Origin: Clostridia bacterium UC5.1-1E11
Lineage (GTDB): Bacteria > Bacillota > Clostridia > Oscillospirales > Acutalibacteraceae
DNA length: 64,000 nt
Direction of reading: 5' to 3'
Assembly: GCA_001305115.1 (NCBI GenBank)
Contig: BCAA01000006.1
Span: 80,569 to 144,568, forward strand
The notes beneath the pieces are model-generated. The model did not search any database. It was given only the letters and a program-made list of their open reading frames with translations, and was not told the origin of the DNA. This document shows positions 9,604 through 18,951 of this stretch, piece by piece. The translations under genes and the position numbers were made by a program. How positions within the stretch are numbered: the first letter of the stretch is position 1; every line of letters starts with the position of its first letter.

Positions 9604-10720
9604 TTACGATTCGTATAAAATCTTTGCAAGCAGAGCATTCGAAACTAAAAAACCTTTTCGGGTAAATCGGAACCCTCCCGGCCAACATTCTGTCAGACCT
9701 GCATGTGCATAGTTCTGCGCACTGCGTTTCCAATGCGTTGGGAGGGAAATTCCAAAGCGTGCGCTGTATTTTTGATCCTGCAATCCCTCTGTTAATCGGA
9801 GTGCCAACATGGCGTATTCTTTCGGACTCCCCGCAGGTATCTCGCGTCTACGTCCTCTATGGGCGGCTGTCCAGCTAAAAATGCGCGAAGATCGCGCGTT
9901 TCATAAAAACGCCTTCCACTTAGAAAGGAGTGTGCTGCAGGGCCAAGTCCCAGATATTCTTCACAATGCCAATATTTCAGATTGTGACGGCTCTCAAAGC
10001 CCGGCTTGGCAAAATTGGAGATTTCGTATTGTCTTAAACCATGCCGCTCCAATTCGTCACAGACCGCTTCATACAGAGTACATGCCTCTTCTTCGTCCGG
10101 CAATTGCAGCTGCTCTCTGCGCTGATAAAAGGCCGTGTTTGGCTCAATTTTCAGGAGGTAGGCCGACACATGCGGCACTCCTAACTCGGCACAAACGGCC
10201 GCCGAACGCTTGGCGCTTTCCACCGTTTGGCCAGGGATACCAAGCATTAGATCCAGGGAAAGGTTGTCGATGCCTACTCTACGCGCAGTCTCTACAGCCT
10301 GTACCACCTGTGCAAACGTGTGCCGCCTGCCCAAGAGCTTGAGTTCCCGGTCATCCGCCGACTGCATCCCGATCGATAGGCGATTGCCCCCTCTGCCCGA
10401 AAGCCCTGTAAAAAATCGTCCAGGTCGATACCGGGATTGACCTCTGCGGTTATCTCCGCATCCTGTAAGCCAAAGGAAATTTTCGCTTGTTTTATCAGAC
10501 GCGCTATCCGGGTTCCCCTCAATAAACTGGGCGTGCCTCCCCCAAAATAGAGAGTGTCCGCCAAACGGCCTAATTTAAACGAATTGTATTGCATTCTTTT
10601 AATCATACAATCCGTATATAAATTTAACCATTCCTCAGAGGCATGTATGGAATAGAAATCACAATAGGGACATTTCTTTTCACAAAACGGCACATGCAAA
10701 TACAGCCCAATCTTACTCAT
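9604..10720 (-). CDS. hemW: Radical SAM heme chaperone HemW (two apparent frameshifts)
   Basis: Oxygen-independent coproporphyrinogen-oxidase-like protein, now known in several bacteria as a heme chaperone. The N-terminus shows the radical SAM cluster motif [10 protein letters not shown], then [33 protein letters not shown], and the C-terminal winged helix ([11 protein letters not shown] ... [16 protein letters not shown]). Frame breaks occur in the C-runs at about 10387-10391 and 9829-9832; both flanks align to one HemW of usual size (about 370 residues). The ATG overlaps the end of lepA by eight bases, the common lepA-hemW coupling. Confidence 0.9.
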
Positions 10721-12521
10721 CCAGTTTCAGCACACTCATAAACGCTTCCTGCGGGACCTCGACGGTTCCCAGCTGGCGCATGCGCTTCTTACCTTCCTTC
10801 TGCTTCTCGAGCAGCTTCTTCTTTCTGCTAATGTCGCCGCCATAACATTTCGCCAAAACATCCTTGCGCAACGCTTTGACCGTTTCACGGGCAATAATCC
10901 GTCCCCCCACGCAAGCTTGAATCGGTACTTCGAAGAGCTGGCGCGGAATTTTTTCGCGCAGCTTTTCTGCCATTTTGCGTGCACGGGGATATGCCTTGTC
11001 CGCATGAATGATAAACGACAATGCATCCACGACTTCGCCATTGAGCATGATGTCCAGTTTGACTAGGTTGCTCTTTTGGTAACCGGCCAGCTCATAGTCA
11101 AAGCTGGCATAACCGCGCGTACGCGATTTCAGCGCGTCGAAAAAAGTCGTAAATGATCTCATTGAGAGGCAACTCATAGTGAATATCGACACGGTCTGTG
11201 TCAATATAATTCATGTCCTTAAAAATACCGCGGCGTTCCTGACAAAGATCCATAATATTGCCCACGTATTCCTTCGGTGTATAAATGTGGGCATTGGTGA
11301 TCGGTTCCTCCGCCTGCGCTATCAACGATGGGTCCGGATAATTGGTCGGGTTGTCGATCGCGATCATCTCTCCGTCCGTCTTTGTGATATGGTAGACAAC
11401 GCTTGGCGCAGTCGTAATAATGTCCAAATTGTATTCCCGTTCCAGGCGCTCCTGGATGATCTCCATATGCAAAAGCCCCAAAAACCACAGCGGAATCCAA
11501 AGCCCAGCGCGATGGAGGTCTCTGGCTCAAAGGAGAGCGCCGCGTCATTGAGCTGCAATTTCTCCAGCGCATCCCGCAGATCCGGATATTTTGCTCCATC
11601 CGCGGGATAGATCCCACAGAACACCATGGGCTGTACTGCACGGTATCCCGGCAGTGGCTCCTTTGCCGGATTGTCCGCCCGGGTAATGGTGTCCCCGACA
11701 CGCGCTTCACGGACCGCCTTGATCGATGCCGCAATATAACCAACCTCGCCTGCGCGCAGACAGTCCATCGGTTCAAAACTGGTGGCGCGCATGTAGCCGC
11801 ATTCCACTACCGTAAACTCACTGCCTACACTCATCATACGGATGGTATCGCCGGGGTGAACCGTCCCATCCTTGATGCGTACATGCGCGATGACGCCCTT
11901 ATAGGCATCGTAGTAGGAATCGAAGATCAATGCGCGCAGAGGGGCGTCTTCCTCGCCCTCGGGCGGTGGAACCTGTTTGACGATTTGTTCCATCACCGCG
12001 CCGATATTGGTCCCCATCTTTGCCGAAATACAAGGAGCCTCATCCGCTGGAATACCGATCACGTCCTCAATCTCCTGCCGCACATGTTCTGGCTGGGCAC
12101 TCGGTAAATCGATCTTATTGATAACTGGCACAATCTCCAATCCCGCATCCACTGCCAAATAGGTGTTGGCCAGAGTCTGGGCCTCAATCCCCTGTGAGGC
12201 ATCCACCACCAAGACCGCTCCTTCACATGCTGCCAGAGAGCGCGATACCTCATAGTTAAAGTCCACATGACCAGGCGTATCGATCAGATTGAACACATAG
12301 TCCTGATCGTCCTTTGCGTGATATACCAATGTAACTGCATGGGCTTTGATCGTGATTCCACGCTCTCTCTCCAAGTCCATGTCGTCCAAAATCTGATCTT
12401 CCATGTCGCGCAGCGCGACTGATTTCGTCTGCTCCAATATGCGATCCGCCAACGTACTCTTACCGTGATCGATGTGGGCAATAATACTAAAATTGCGGAT
12501 TCGTTCGCGTGGTATTGACAA
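10713..12521 (-). CDS. lepA: Elongation factor 4 LepA (two apparent frameshifts)
   Basis: Ribosome-associated translational GTPase that back-translocates or remodels stalled ribosomes. G motifs are clear: AHIDHGKST (G1), RERGITI (G2), DTPGH (G3), NKIDLP (G4). Domain IV/C-terminal LepA motifs include GALGF-like [15 protein letters not shown] and [21 protein letters not shown]. The frame breaks at A/T runs 11480-11484 (one base lost) and 11140-11145 (one base extra). I favour the TTG at 12521 ([12 protein letters not shown], behind GGGTGAT); an in-frame ATG at 12557 would add 12 atypical residues. Confidence 0.93.
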
Positions 12522-12679
12522 ATGAATCACCCGTTTCCATTTCCTATTAAAATACACGGATAGATTATATCACAGCAACAGCCGAACTTCCAGCACAAGG
12601 TATAACCGCAGCTGCTAAATTTTCCTTAACAACGAAAAGGACTTATCTTCCAAACAGGCTTACACGTATACAATTGAGC

Positions 12680-12935
12680 GTATAGGACATTCCATGCTCA
12701 CGATAGCAGCGAAGAACCCCTTTCATTTTGCGCAGTATTTTCGATTTATAGCAGTGATACGGTTATCTTTCTTCGCCTAGCGCTCCAAAATTTTGCCTGA
12801 ACGATCCGTAGGACTATCATTCACACAAATATTTCCATATTTACTACTGTCTGATTAACGACACTATCCAAACATTCTGATACATATTGCCCTACATTGT
12901 AAACTGGAATGATGATCGGCCCTTTGGAAAACGTT
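12680..12935 (-). pseudogene. Remnant of a family 2 glycosyltransferase
   Basis: Reading the minus strand gives GPIIIPVYNVGQYVSECLDS followed by VVNQTVVNMEIFV, then a stop and shift to VNDSPTDRSGKILER, a stop where Tyr is expected, AKKDNRITAINR, then another shift. This is the start of a GT2 fold: PVYN nucleotide strand, NQT, and an NDxSTD-like motif. Several different lesions (nonsense and frameshift) and no C-terminal two thirds mark it as truly decayed, unlike the homopolymer breaks in neighbouring genes. The rest of 12558-13156 shows nothing further. Confidence 0.7.
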
Positions 12936-13156
12936 CTATTCTGTCGTTGCTCCTTAACTCTTCCTACTCTTGCGCCAATTCAGGTCTTTGTTACAGCCTT
13001 CTTTGATAAAATATCATAACACACAAATCCTTTTCATGACAATCACCTGTTTCTTTATTCATTTGACCGTTCAAAAATCCATGTATAATGGATTCGCTTT
13101 CATGAAAAGTATTCGAAACAAAAGACCAATGATTACAGATGCATTTTCGAAACATC

Positions 13157-13654
13157 TTAAGATGCGACAATATCAAACTCTGCATAATATATTTCGCCGC
13201 CAAACGTATTTCCATAGCGATAGTGCCCCGGCGAAAGGGCATCTTCCCCATAGGAATCCACCGGATGAATCCGGTGTTCGCTGCGGGAGTGAGGGCTTGC
13301 CAATATTCCGATGTCATGCCAGGCAGCATCCGGTAAATAGTCCAGCTTCTCCCATCGGCCATTGTCTGTCTGACGTTCCAGCCAATAGTTCTCCCCATAT
13401 CCGACTTCCTTTTCCGTCCCATTATTGATGATGATTACAATTTCCTTCGGGGCGGGCAGAATTGTTCCTTCCTGCACAGAAAGCGAAAAGCCATCTGTAA
13501 CCATCTCCTCCTCTTCAGAAGAAGGCTGTACCAAGGATGTGGATGTTTCAATTCGATGAGAAACCGTTTCCGGTCCTTGCAGAGAAGTTGTCGTGCAGCC
13601 AATCAGTGCTGCACAGGCCCCTAACAAAACCGCGGTGCATATCGCCTTTTTCAT
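13157..13654 (-). CDS. Secreted lipoprotein with Ig-like (Big_14-like) domain
   Basis: 165 residues from the ATG at 13654, which follows a GGGAGGG site; an upstream in-frame start adds only MEREGRC. Signal peptide with lipobox ALIGC (Cys20). The mature part has LSVQEGTI, VIIINNGTEKEVGYGENYWLERQ and LSPGHYRYG, the strand pattern of a bacterial Ig-like fold seen in many Clostridia lipoproteins. Likely anchored on the outer face of the membrane. Partner and role unknown; monocistronic. Confidence 0.72.
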   Translation of the reverse strand: MKKAICTAVLLGACAALIGCTTTSLQGPETVSHRIETSTSLVQPSSEEEEMVTDGFSLSVQEGTILPAPKEIVIIINNGTEKEVGYGENYWLERQTDNGRWEKLDYLPDAAWHDIGILASPHSRSEHRIHPVDSYGEDALSPGHYRYGNTFGGEIYYAEFDIVAS

Positions 13655-13802
13655 ACAGCGTCCCTCCCTTTCCATTTATAAGGAATACCACCGGTACAAA
13701 GAAAATTTTTCAAAAGCTATTCCCCGGTCACTCTCATTGATTTCAAAACGTTCCATGCCGTACGCTTTAGCCTTTTTTCTAGGCAGCAATCCAATCACAT
13801 TT

Positions 13803-13833
13803 TGCATAAAATGGCAGCCCTTTCCTCATACTA
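13803..13833 (+). promoter_or_regulatory. Candidate SigG (forespore) promoter of spoVAE
   Basis: TGCATA (13803-13808), 18 bases, CATACTA (13827-13833). The -10 matches the SigG consensus exactly and the -35 fits GMATR. The predicted transcription start falls close to the GAGGTG ribosome binding site, leaving a very short leader, which is the main doubt. Forespore expression would fit spoVAE. Confidence 0.55.
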
Positions 13834-13851
13834 ATCCATGAGGTGAAACAT

Positions 13852-14208
13852 ATGGAATATGTTTGGGCATTCGTTGTCGGCGGAGCGATCTGCGTCGTCG
13901 GTCAGCTGTTAATCGATTACACCAAGCTGACTCCAGCCCGTATTTTGGTCCTATTTGTTACGCTTGGGGTTGTTCTGGGTGGGCTTGGCCTCTATGAGCC
14001 TTTGGTCGATTTTGCAGGTGCAGGCGCTACAGTTCCCCTGACGGGATTTGGCTACAATATGGCAAAGGGAACCCTGGAAGCAATCCGGGAAAAAGGATTC
14101 CTGGGTATATTTACCGGTGGACTGACGGCGGGAGCAGCGGGGATTGCCGCCGCAGTATTCTTTGGCTATCTCGCCGCGATATTTTCAAAACCCGGAGATA
14201 AGAGCTAA
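13852..14208 (+). CDS. spoVAE: Stage V sporulation protein AE (SpoVAE/SpoVAEb)
   Basis: 118 residues, almost entirely hydrophobic with about four membrane spans; begins MEYVWAFVVGGAICVVGQLL, followed by IDYTKLTPARILV, characteristic of SpoVAE. SpoVA proteins form the forespore inner-membrane channel that takes up and releases Ca-dipicolinate. The ATG at 13852 lies six bases after GAGGTG; a GTG at 13843 is possible but lacks a site. Normally it follows spoVAC and spoVAD; here it stands alone with a lipoprotein on one side and rpsT on the other. Confidence 0.9.
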   Translation: MEYVWAFVVGGAICVVGQLLIDYTKLTPARILVLFVTLGVVLGGLGLYEPLVDFAGAGATVPLTGFGYNMAKGTLEAIREKGFLGIFTGGLTAGAAGIAAAVFFGYLAAIFSKPGDKS

Positions 14209-14360
14209 TCGCTATGTCCGATATGGGAAATATGCTTACCGTGGCCTTCGCATCCTACAGGGACGCTTTATCGGCATGTTATTGTACAAACTTCTGAAGC
14301 ATATCTATGAAAAAACACGCCGTGACATTGAACGGTGGCGGGAATTCCGGAGAAGACACA

Positions 14361-14392
14361 AAATAAAACGGGCAGGTAGCATACCTGCCCGT
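14361..14392 (-). terminator. Terminator of the 50-residue membrane protein gene
   Basis: ACGGGCAGGTA and TACCTGCCCGT form an 11-bp stem with a 3-base loop; on the minus strand it is followed by TTTATTTTG. Confidence 0.75.
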
Positions 14393-14428
14393 ATCCTTTC
14401 CCGTCCATACGGAAGAAAATCTCCGTCC

Positions 14429-14581
14429 TCACTGAATGGAGCAATCCAAATAGTGCTCAAGCTCCTCTTCGTCCTTCCGCTTCTTTTCAAAAAAGAGGAC
14501 AACAGCCACAGCAGCAGCGGCTACAGCTGCAAGAGCAGAAACAATTGTAATAAAAACAGCAAAGTTATTTCCTTTTTTCAA
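14429..14581 (-). CDS. Small single-pass membrane protein (50 residues)
   Basis: Start TTG at 14581, six bases after GGAGGTG. The product begins MKKGNNFAVFITIVSALAAV, continues with an Ala/Val-rich span, then a charged tail FFEKKRKDEEELEHYL. One membrane helix (about 8-31) with a mixed-charge cytoplasmic tail. It has a clean ribosome binding site and its own terminator, good evidence of a real gene. Function unknown. Confidence 0.65.
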   Translation of the reverse strand: MKKGNNFAVFITIVSALAAVAAAAVAVVLFFEKKRKDEEELEHYLDCSIQ

Positions 14582-14741
14582 TGCGAGCACCTCCATTTGT
14601 AAATACAAGCCCGGCAGGCCGGGGAACGCCGCCGCGGCGAGGAGCTTGTTGATACAACCAAATTGTTATCTATATGATAACCGTTTTCCTACAAAAAGTC
14701 AAATGAAATTCCCCTTGGAAATGATTTCCCATGCAATATGA

Positions 14742-14768
14742 GAAAAAGCAGAGCATATGCTCTGCTTT
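14742..14768 (-). terminator. Terminator of rpsT
   Basis: Perfect palindrome AAAGCAGAGCATATGCTCTG continuing CTTT (14745-14768); on the minus strand TTTTTCTC follows. Confidence 0.85.
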
Positions 14769-14791
14769 CAGCTTTTCCTCGCGTATTCGAC

Positions 14792-15055
14792 TTAAGCCTG
14801 CGCACCGTTCAGCTTGCGAACGAGAGCGGACTTCTTTCTCGCAGCTGCGTTCTTATGCAGAATGCCCTTTGCAGCCGCCTGATCGATCTTCTTCACCGCA
14901 ACACGGACGGCCTCAGCCTTATTTTCCGCACCGGTCTCTACTGCAAGGTTTGCTTTTTTGATCTCCGTCTTCAGGCTGGAGTTGAATGCTTTATTGATAA
15001 GCGTCTTTGTAGCAGTCACCTTCACGCGCTTCTTAGCAGATTTAATATTCGGCAT
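14792..15055 (-). CDS. rpsT: 30S ribosomal protein S20
   Basis: 87 residues, the usual S20 length. Begins [17 protein letters not shown], typical of the family, and is basic and helical throughout ([38 protein letters not shown]). Binds 16S rRNA early in 30S assembly. The ATG follows an AAAGGAGGTGG site. Divergent from gpr, as in many Clostridia. Confidence 0.97.
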   Translation of the reverse strand: MPNIKSAKKRVKVTATKTLINKAFNSSLKTEIKKANLAVETGAENKAEAVRVAVKKIDQAAAKGILHKNAAARKKSALVRKLNGAQA

Positions 15056-15174
15056 AGTTCCACCTCCTTTGGTGCTGTCATGTAGTTTTTATTCTACCAT
15101 TAAGGTTCCAAAAAATCAAGCTTTTTCTGAAAAAGCAGCGCCTTTCTACGAAATCACAAAAGGGAGAAATGTAT

Positions 15175-15990
15175 ATGGAATACCGTACCGACCTTGCGCT
15201 GGAATATACGGAGCCAGCAAGCCAGCGGGTAGAGAAAAAGAAGAATTGTACAATTACACGCATACGAGAAAACGGCGCGGAATATATCACGTTGGAGGTC
15301 CCTGCCATCTCGGATCATATCGACAGTGGGGACGAACTTCTGCACCAACTGCGCGATGAACTCCGTGCACTTCTGCCAGAAAAAGGGCTTGTTTTGGTGG
15401 CAGGTCTTGGCAATCGAGCGATCACCCCGGATGCTTTGGGACCGCAAACCGCAGAACAGGTTCTTGCAACGCGACACATCCGGGGAGAGATTGCACGGGT
15501 CACGGGGCTGGACGGCTTGCGCCCCGTCGCAGTGGTCAGCACAGGGGTGTTGGGCTGTACAGGAGTCGAAACCCGCGAGCTTCTGTCCGCGTTGGCCCGA
15601 GAATTTCAGCCTGCCGCTGTGATCGCAGTCGATGCATTGGCAGCGCGCAGCTTAGGCCGCCTGGGATGTACCATACAGCTCAGTACCAGTGGCATCTCCC
15701 CCGGCTCCGGAGTCAATAACGCCCGTCCCCAGCTCAGCCGGGAAACGCTCGGCGTCCCAGTCGTTGGAATTGGCGTTCCTACTGTGGTGGACGCCGGCAC
15801 ACTTGCCGCTGATCTGCTTGGATACGCCGCTCCTAAAGATAAGGTTGCTCCGCGCGGTGCAAATATGGTGGTTACTCCGCGCGAGATCGATTTGCTCATT
15901 GCCCGCGCTGCACGCATGGTCGCCATGGCCATCAATACCGCCTTAAACCCCTCGCTTTCTGTTGAGGAATTCTCCATCCTGGCCAGCTAA
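15175..15990 (+). CDS. gpr: Germination protease GPR
   Basis: 271 residues. Aspartic-type protease that degrades small acid-soluble spore proteins at germination; made as a zymogen in the forespore. Seen: N-terminal EYRTDLALEY (the propeptide region), VAGLGNRAITPDALGP, and STSGISPGSGVNNARPQLS. GGGAG lies eight bases before the ATG at 15175, better than the ATG at 15169. Followed by spoIIP, the classic gpr-spoIIP pair. Confidence 0.95.
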   Translation: MEYRTDLALEYTEPASQRVEKKKNCTITRIRENGAEYITLEVPAISDHIDSGDELLHQLRDELRALLPEKGLVLVAGLGNRAITPDALGPQTAEQVLATRHIRGEIARVTGLDGLRPVAVVSTGVLGCTGVETRELLSALAREFQPAAVIAVDALAARSLGRLGCTIQLSTSGISPGSGVNNARPQLSRETLGVPVVGIGVPTVVDAGTLAADLLGYAAPKDKVAPRGANMVVTPREIDLLIARAARMVAMAINTALNPSLSVEEFSILAS

Positions 15991-16188
15991 CCCCATAAAG
16001 TTCTCCAAACTGGGGGACGCCATTCACGCCCACTCTCGCTTCTTCTCCAATTGTGCTTTTTTCAAGATGTCCCATTTTTCCACAGGTCTGTATTTCTATG
16101 GACCTGCATACACATTAAGAAGCACGGCTACGGTTTTTGTACGTCAAAAGCAGGGCCGAATCGGTTGAATGGCGGGGGAATGCAAAAC

Positions 16189-17247
16189 ATGAAAAATTGG
16201 CGACAATATGGACGGATGCTTTGTTCTGCAGCGCTTGCCGCTGTGGCAGTATTCTGTACGGCAGCCCGCCTGCCGGAACTGCACGCGGGGGATGCCGCGC
16301 TCGCAGCGGCGGGATTCATCCTTCCGGGTGGTGCAGCAGAAGCGTTTCGCACAGACTTTTCCGAGGATACCGTCGCCAGCACACCGGCTGTCTCGTCCTC
16401 CCAGGCCCCAATCTCTTCTAGTGAACCAGCCAGTTCTTCCAGCACACCGTCTTCCTCCTCCGTTTCCTCAGGTACCGTCAGTGAAACAATCACTGGAAAT
16501 GTCAAAGAGTTGAGTATCAGCAATTCCGGCATTCAATACGAAAACATGTGGGTCAAAAATACCAATCAAAATCACGATATCGACATTGGCGCTGAATTAG
16601 CCAAGGAACCAGCGGTTAAAATGAAAAAGGACGGAACCATCCAAATCCTTATTTACCACACACATACAACCGAGGCGTTCGCGGGTTCTTCCCGCACACA
16701 GGACAACTCTCAAAATGTGGTGGCAGTAGGTGAGGAAATCAAAAAACAGCTGGAAGCTGCTGGCTTCGGCGTGGTTCATGACACCACCTGTCATGATTAC
16801 CCCAGTTATAACGGTGCTTACGACCGCTCTGGCGAAACCATCCAACGAAATCTGGAAAAATATCCAGACATCCAGGTCACATTGGATGTTCACCGCGATG
16901 CCATGGGAACGCAGGATGGCATCCGTCTGAAACCCACCGCGATGATCCAGGGGAAGAAAGCTGCCCAAATCATGATTATTTCAGGTTGTGACGATGACGG
17001 AACTCTGGGATTCCCCGACTGGGAGTACAATCTTCGCTTAGGAGTCCGCGTTCAAAAAAGCCTCTCCGATCTATACCCAGGGTTGGCGCGCCCCCTCAGC
17101 TTCTGCCCCCGTAAATACAACGAGCACATGACAAAAGGCTCTTTACTGGTGGAGTTTGGCACAGAAGTCAATACACTGGAAGAGGTAAAGTACTCCGGGC
17201 AGCTCTTCGGAAAAGCCCTGGCAGAAACATTGAACCAACTTACGTAA
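16189..17247 (+). CDS. spoIIP: Stage II sporulation protein P (cell wall amidase/endopeptidase)
   Basis: About 352 residues. Membrane-anchored peptidoglycan hydrolase that works with SpoIID/M during engulfment. N-terminal membrane helix (about 12-30), a Ser/Thr/Pro linker (roughly 60-100), then the SpoIIP catalytic domain with ILIYHTHTTEAF, VTLDVHRDAMG and LLVEFGTEVNTLEE holding the zinc and catalytic residues. The ATG at 16189 is nine bases from GGGGG; the ATG at 16180 is too close to it. 198 bases after gpr. Confidence 0.94.
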   Translation: MKNWRQYGRMLCSAALAAVAVFCTAARLPELHAGDAALAAAGFILPGGAAEAFRTDFSEDTVASTPAVSSSQAPISSSEPASSSSTPSSSSVSSGTVSETITGNVKELSISNSGIQYENMWVKNTNQNHDIDIGAELAKEPAVKMKKDGTIQILIYHTHTTEAFAGSSRTQDNSQNVVAVGEEIKKQLEAAGFGVVHDTTCHDYPSYNGAYDRSGETIQRNLEKYPDIQVTLDVHRDAMGTQDGIRLKPTAMIQGKKAAQIMIISGCDDDGTLGFPDWEYNLRLGVRVQKSLSDLYPGLARPLSFCPRKYNEHMTKGSLLVEFGTEVNTLEEVKYSGQLFGKALAETLNQLT

Positions 17248-17272
17248 CCCTCGGAAAGGAACAGGACGTATC

Positions 17273-17443
17273 ATGAAACGGAATACAAATGCACGGATCT
17301 TTGCCGTCTCATTCTACAGCACGCTTTGTATCTTAGTTTTGGCGATCGGTATTCTGGAAGTGGATTATTATTCGCGTCAGACTGGGTTTGGCGACGACCA
17401 AACACTGATTCATACGCTGACCGGATGGGATTTGCACCTCTAG
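17273..17443 (+). CDS. Small single-pass membrane protein following spoIIP (56 residues)
   Basis: ATG at 17273, 25 bases after the spoIIP stop, with GGAAAGGAACAGGA upstream. A basic N-terminus (MKRNTNARIF), one membrane helix (about 9-29, FAVSFYSTLCILVLAIGILEV) and an external tail ending TLTGWDLHL. The spacing suggests co-transcription with spoIIP and therefore possibly a sporulation role (inference). Family not recognised. Confidence 0.6.
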   Translation: MKRNTNARIFAVSFYSTLCILVLAIGILEVDYYSRQTGFGDDQTLIHTLTGWDLHL

Positions 17444-17665
17444 GCAGATTGTTCATAAAAAATTAACCGCTGTATGTAGGCCAGCCGGGCTGGTTCGGTT
17501 GCTTTCTCTTCGAAATATGCTATAATTACTTGTAGCCCGCAAATATGCGCAGATTCGGCAAAAAACGCCCCCTTGATTGAAGAGATTTTCCGACCATTCC
17601 CTCGACAGGGTCCCGTTGCCCATAGGGAGCCCGCGCCCCTGCCGGTTATCTCAGGAGGTTTCAAA

Positions 17666-18405
17666 TTGAAAAACATAGTAGAGCGTTGTTGCTCGTTTTT
17701 ATGATCGTATTCGGTGTGGCGTCCACCTTTGGAACAGTAGCTTTTGCAACCGAGGTCTCCACGGACCCGCAACAGCCCCAACAGACTCAACAACAGGTGA
17801 TCGGCCGCACTCCGGAATCCGCCCCACCTGCTGTGGAACCGACCCCAGATCCCACCACACCGGTCGTAGACCCGTCACCCGAAACGCCCCCTTCCTCTGA
17901 AACACCGTCAGAGGCCCCCTCCACAACATCCACCGCGCCGCCGGTGTCAGAGCCACCTGCTACATCAACACCGCCTGTGGCTCCTCCCTCTTCGCAGGCT
18001 ACGGCTCCAAGCAGTTCGCAGACGGCCTCCAGAAGACCGTCCACTTCCAGCCGTTCCCGCTCTTCCACACCGGAAGCTTCGTCCAACGCGTCGAGTTCCT
18101 CTTCTGAGGCGGAATCTTCCAGCTCAGAATCCTCTAGTTCGATCTCTCTCCCGTCGGTCAGTGTGCCGGATGATAGCAGCTTGCTTCCATCCTCCAGTAT
18201 GGCGCCCACCTCAAACCGCACGGTCAATTGGATTGGTATCATCGCATGGGTATGTATCGGACTGGGCGTTGTAGTGGTTGTGATTGTCATTTTGAGCAAC
18301 CGGAGGCCACCGCGCGGCGGCAGTGGCCGCAAGCGTTATCGTCGTCCGAAACGCCGTAAAAAGCATCTATTGAACGACAAATATTATCGCAATTTGAAAT
18401 ATTAA
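17666..18405 (+). CDS. Secreted, Ser/Pro-rich protein with C-terminal membrane anchor (one apparent frameshift)
   Basis: AGGAGG at 17653-17658 leads to a TTG at 17666. If one A is restored in the run 17669-17673, the product begins MKKHSRALLLVFMIVFGVAS and goes on TFGTVAFA, a complete signal peptide. The next ~140 residues are low-complexity Ser/Thr/Pro/Glu. Near the C-terminus a membrane helix (WIGIIAWVCIGLGVVVVVIVIL) is followed by a strongly basic tail (KRYRRPKRRKKH). The layout is of a wall-spanning stalk anchored by its C-terminus. Without the correction the frame has only an internal TTG at 17686. Function unknown. Confidence 0.65.
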
Positions 18406-18411
18406 GCAATT

Positions 18412-18543
18412 GAGGGTGTCCCAAAAGTCATGAAATGACGGAAGGATACCCTCATTTTTTAGGAACTCAGATATTTTTCCAGACAGAAGGAGGATGCCCC
18501 AAAACTATGAACTTAAAAATTCACAGTTTTGGGGCACTCTCCT
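18412..18543 (+). mobile_element. MITE-like element, copy 1 (132 bp)
   Basis: Ends GAGGGTGTCCCAAAAGTCATG and, inverted, GGAGAGTGCCCCAAAACTGTG. Each end also folds on itself, giving two hairpins joined by AGATATTTTTCCAGACAGAA. A second copy in opposite orientation lies at 31497-31617. Terminal GGGTGTCCCAAAAG sequence is typical of transposase-mobilised elements in Firmicutes; no coding capacity. Directly downstream of the Ser/Pro-rich gene, it could also serve as a terminator. Confidence 0.65.
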
Positions 18544-18674
18544 TCTCTATAGCAGTTGAAAAAATGAATCTTTTCTACAAAAATTTATTTATATAATCCA
18601 AATTTTCTGTTCTTCTTTATGCGATACCAGTAATTATCTCATTTTAATTCTATGTTCATTTAGCCACCATTTGG

Positions 18675-18716
18675 TTGCAAAAGCGTATCTTCTATGCTAC
18701 AAAATAGTAGCATAGA
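18675..18716 (+). promoter_or_regulatory. Promoter with overlapping operator palindrome for the XRE/HAD genes
   Basis: TTGCAA (18675-18680), 17 bases, TACAAA (18698-18703). Overlapping the -10 is a perfect inverted repeat TCTATGCTAC-AAAATA-GTAGCATAGA (18691-18716). Its position 17 bases before the XRE start suggests autorepression. Confidence 0.55.
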
Positions 18717-18732
18717 GAAAGAAGGTGGGGCC

Positions 18733-18951
18733 ATGTTTTTCCAACGCATTGAGGACTTACGAATCGACCACGATAAGACACAGCAGGAGATTGCCGATGT
18801 ATTAAGCTGCAAGCGGGAGGTCTACCGCCGTTACGAAAAGGGCATTCGCGAGATCCCTGTCTGGGCTGTGCTGAAATTGGCAAAATACTACCACGTATCA
18901 ACCGATTATATTCTGGGACTGAGCGACCAGAAAGGAGAGGCATATGAGTAA
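18733..18951 (+). CDS. XRE-family HTH regulator (72 residues)
   Basis: A single helix-turn-helix domain: MFFQRIEDLRIDHDKTQQEI, then ADVLSCKREVYRRYEKGIREIP and LAKYYHVSTDYILGLSD. GAAGGTGGGG precedes the ATG at 18733; the upstream in-frame start at 18694 would run through the operator. Its stop overlaps the following HAD gene by eight bases, so the two are co-translated. Closely resembles the second XRE protein at 30976-31209. Confidence 0.85.
   Translation: MFFQRIEDLRIDHDKTQQEIADVLSCKREVYRRYEKGIREIPVWAVLKLAKYYHVSTDYILGLSDQKGEAYE

Noticed and set aside
14144..14602. 152-codon plus-strand frame
   Set aside because: Overlaps spoVAE's end and is antisense to the better supported 50-residue membrane protein and its terminator.
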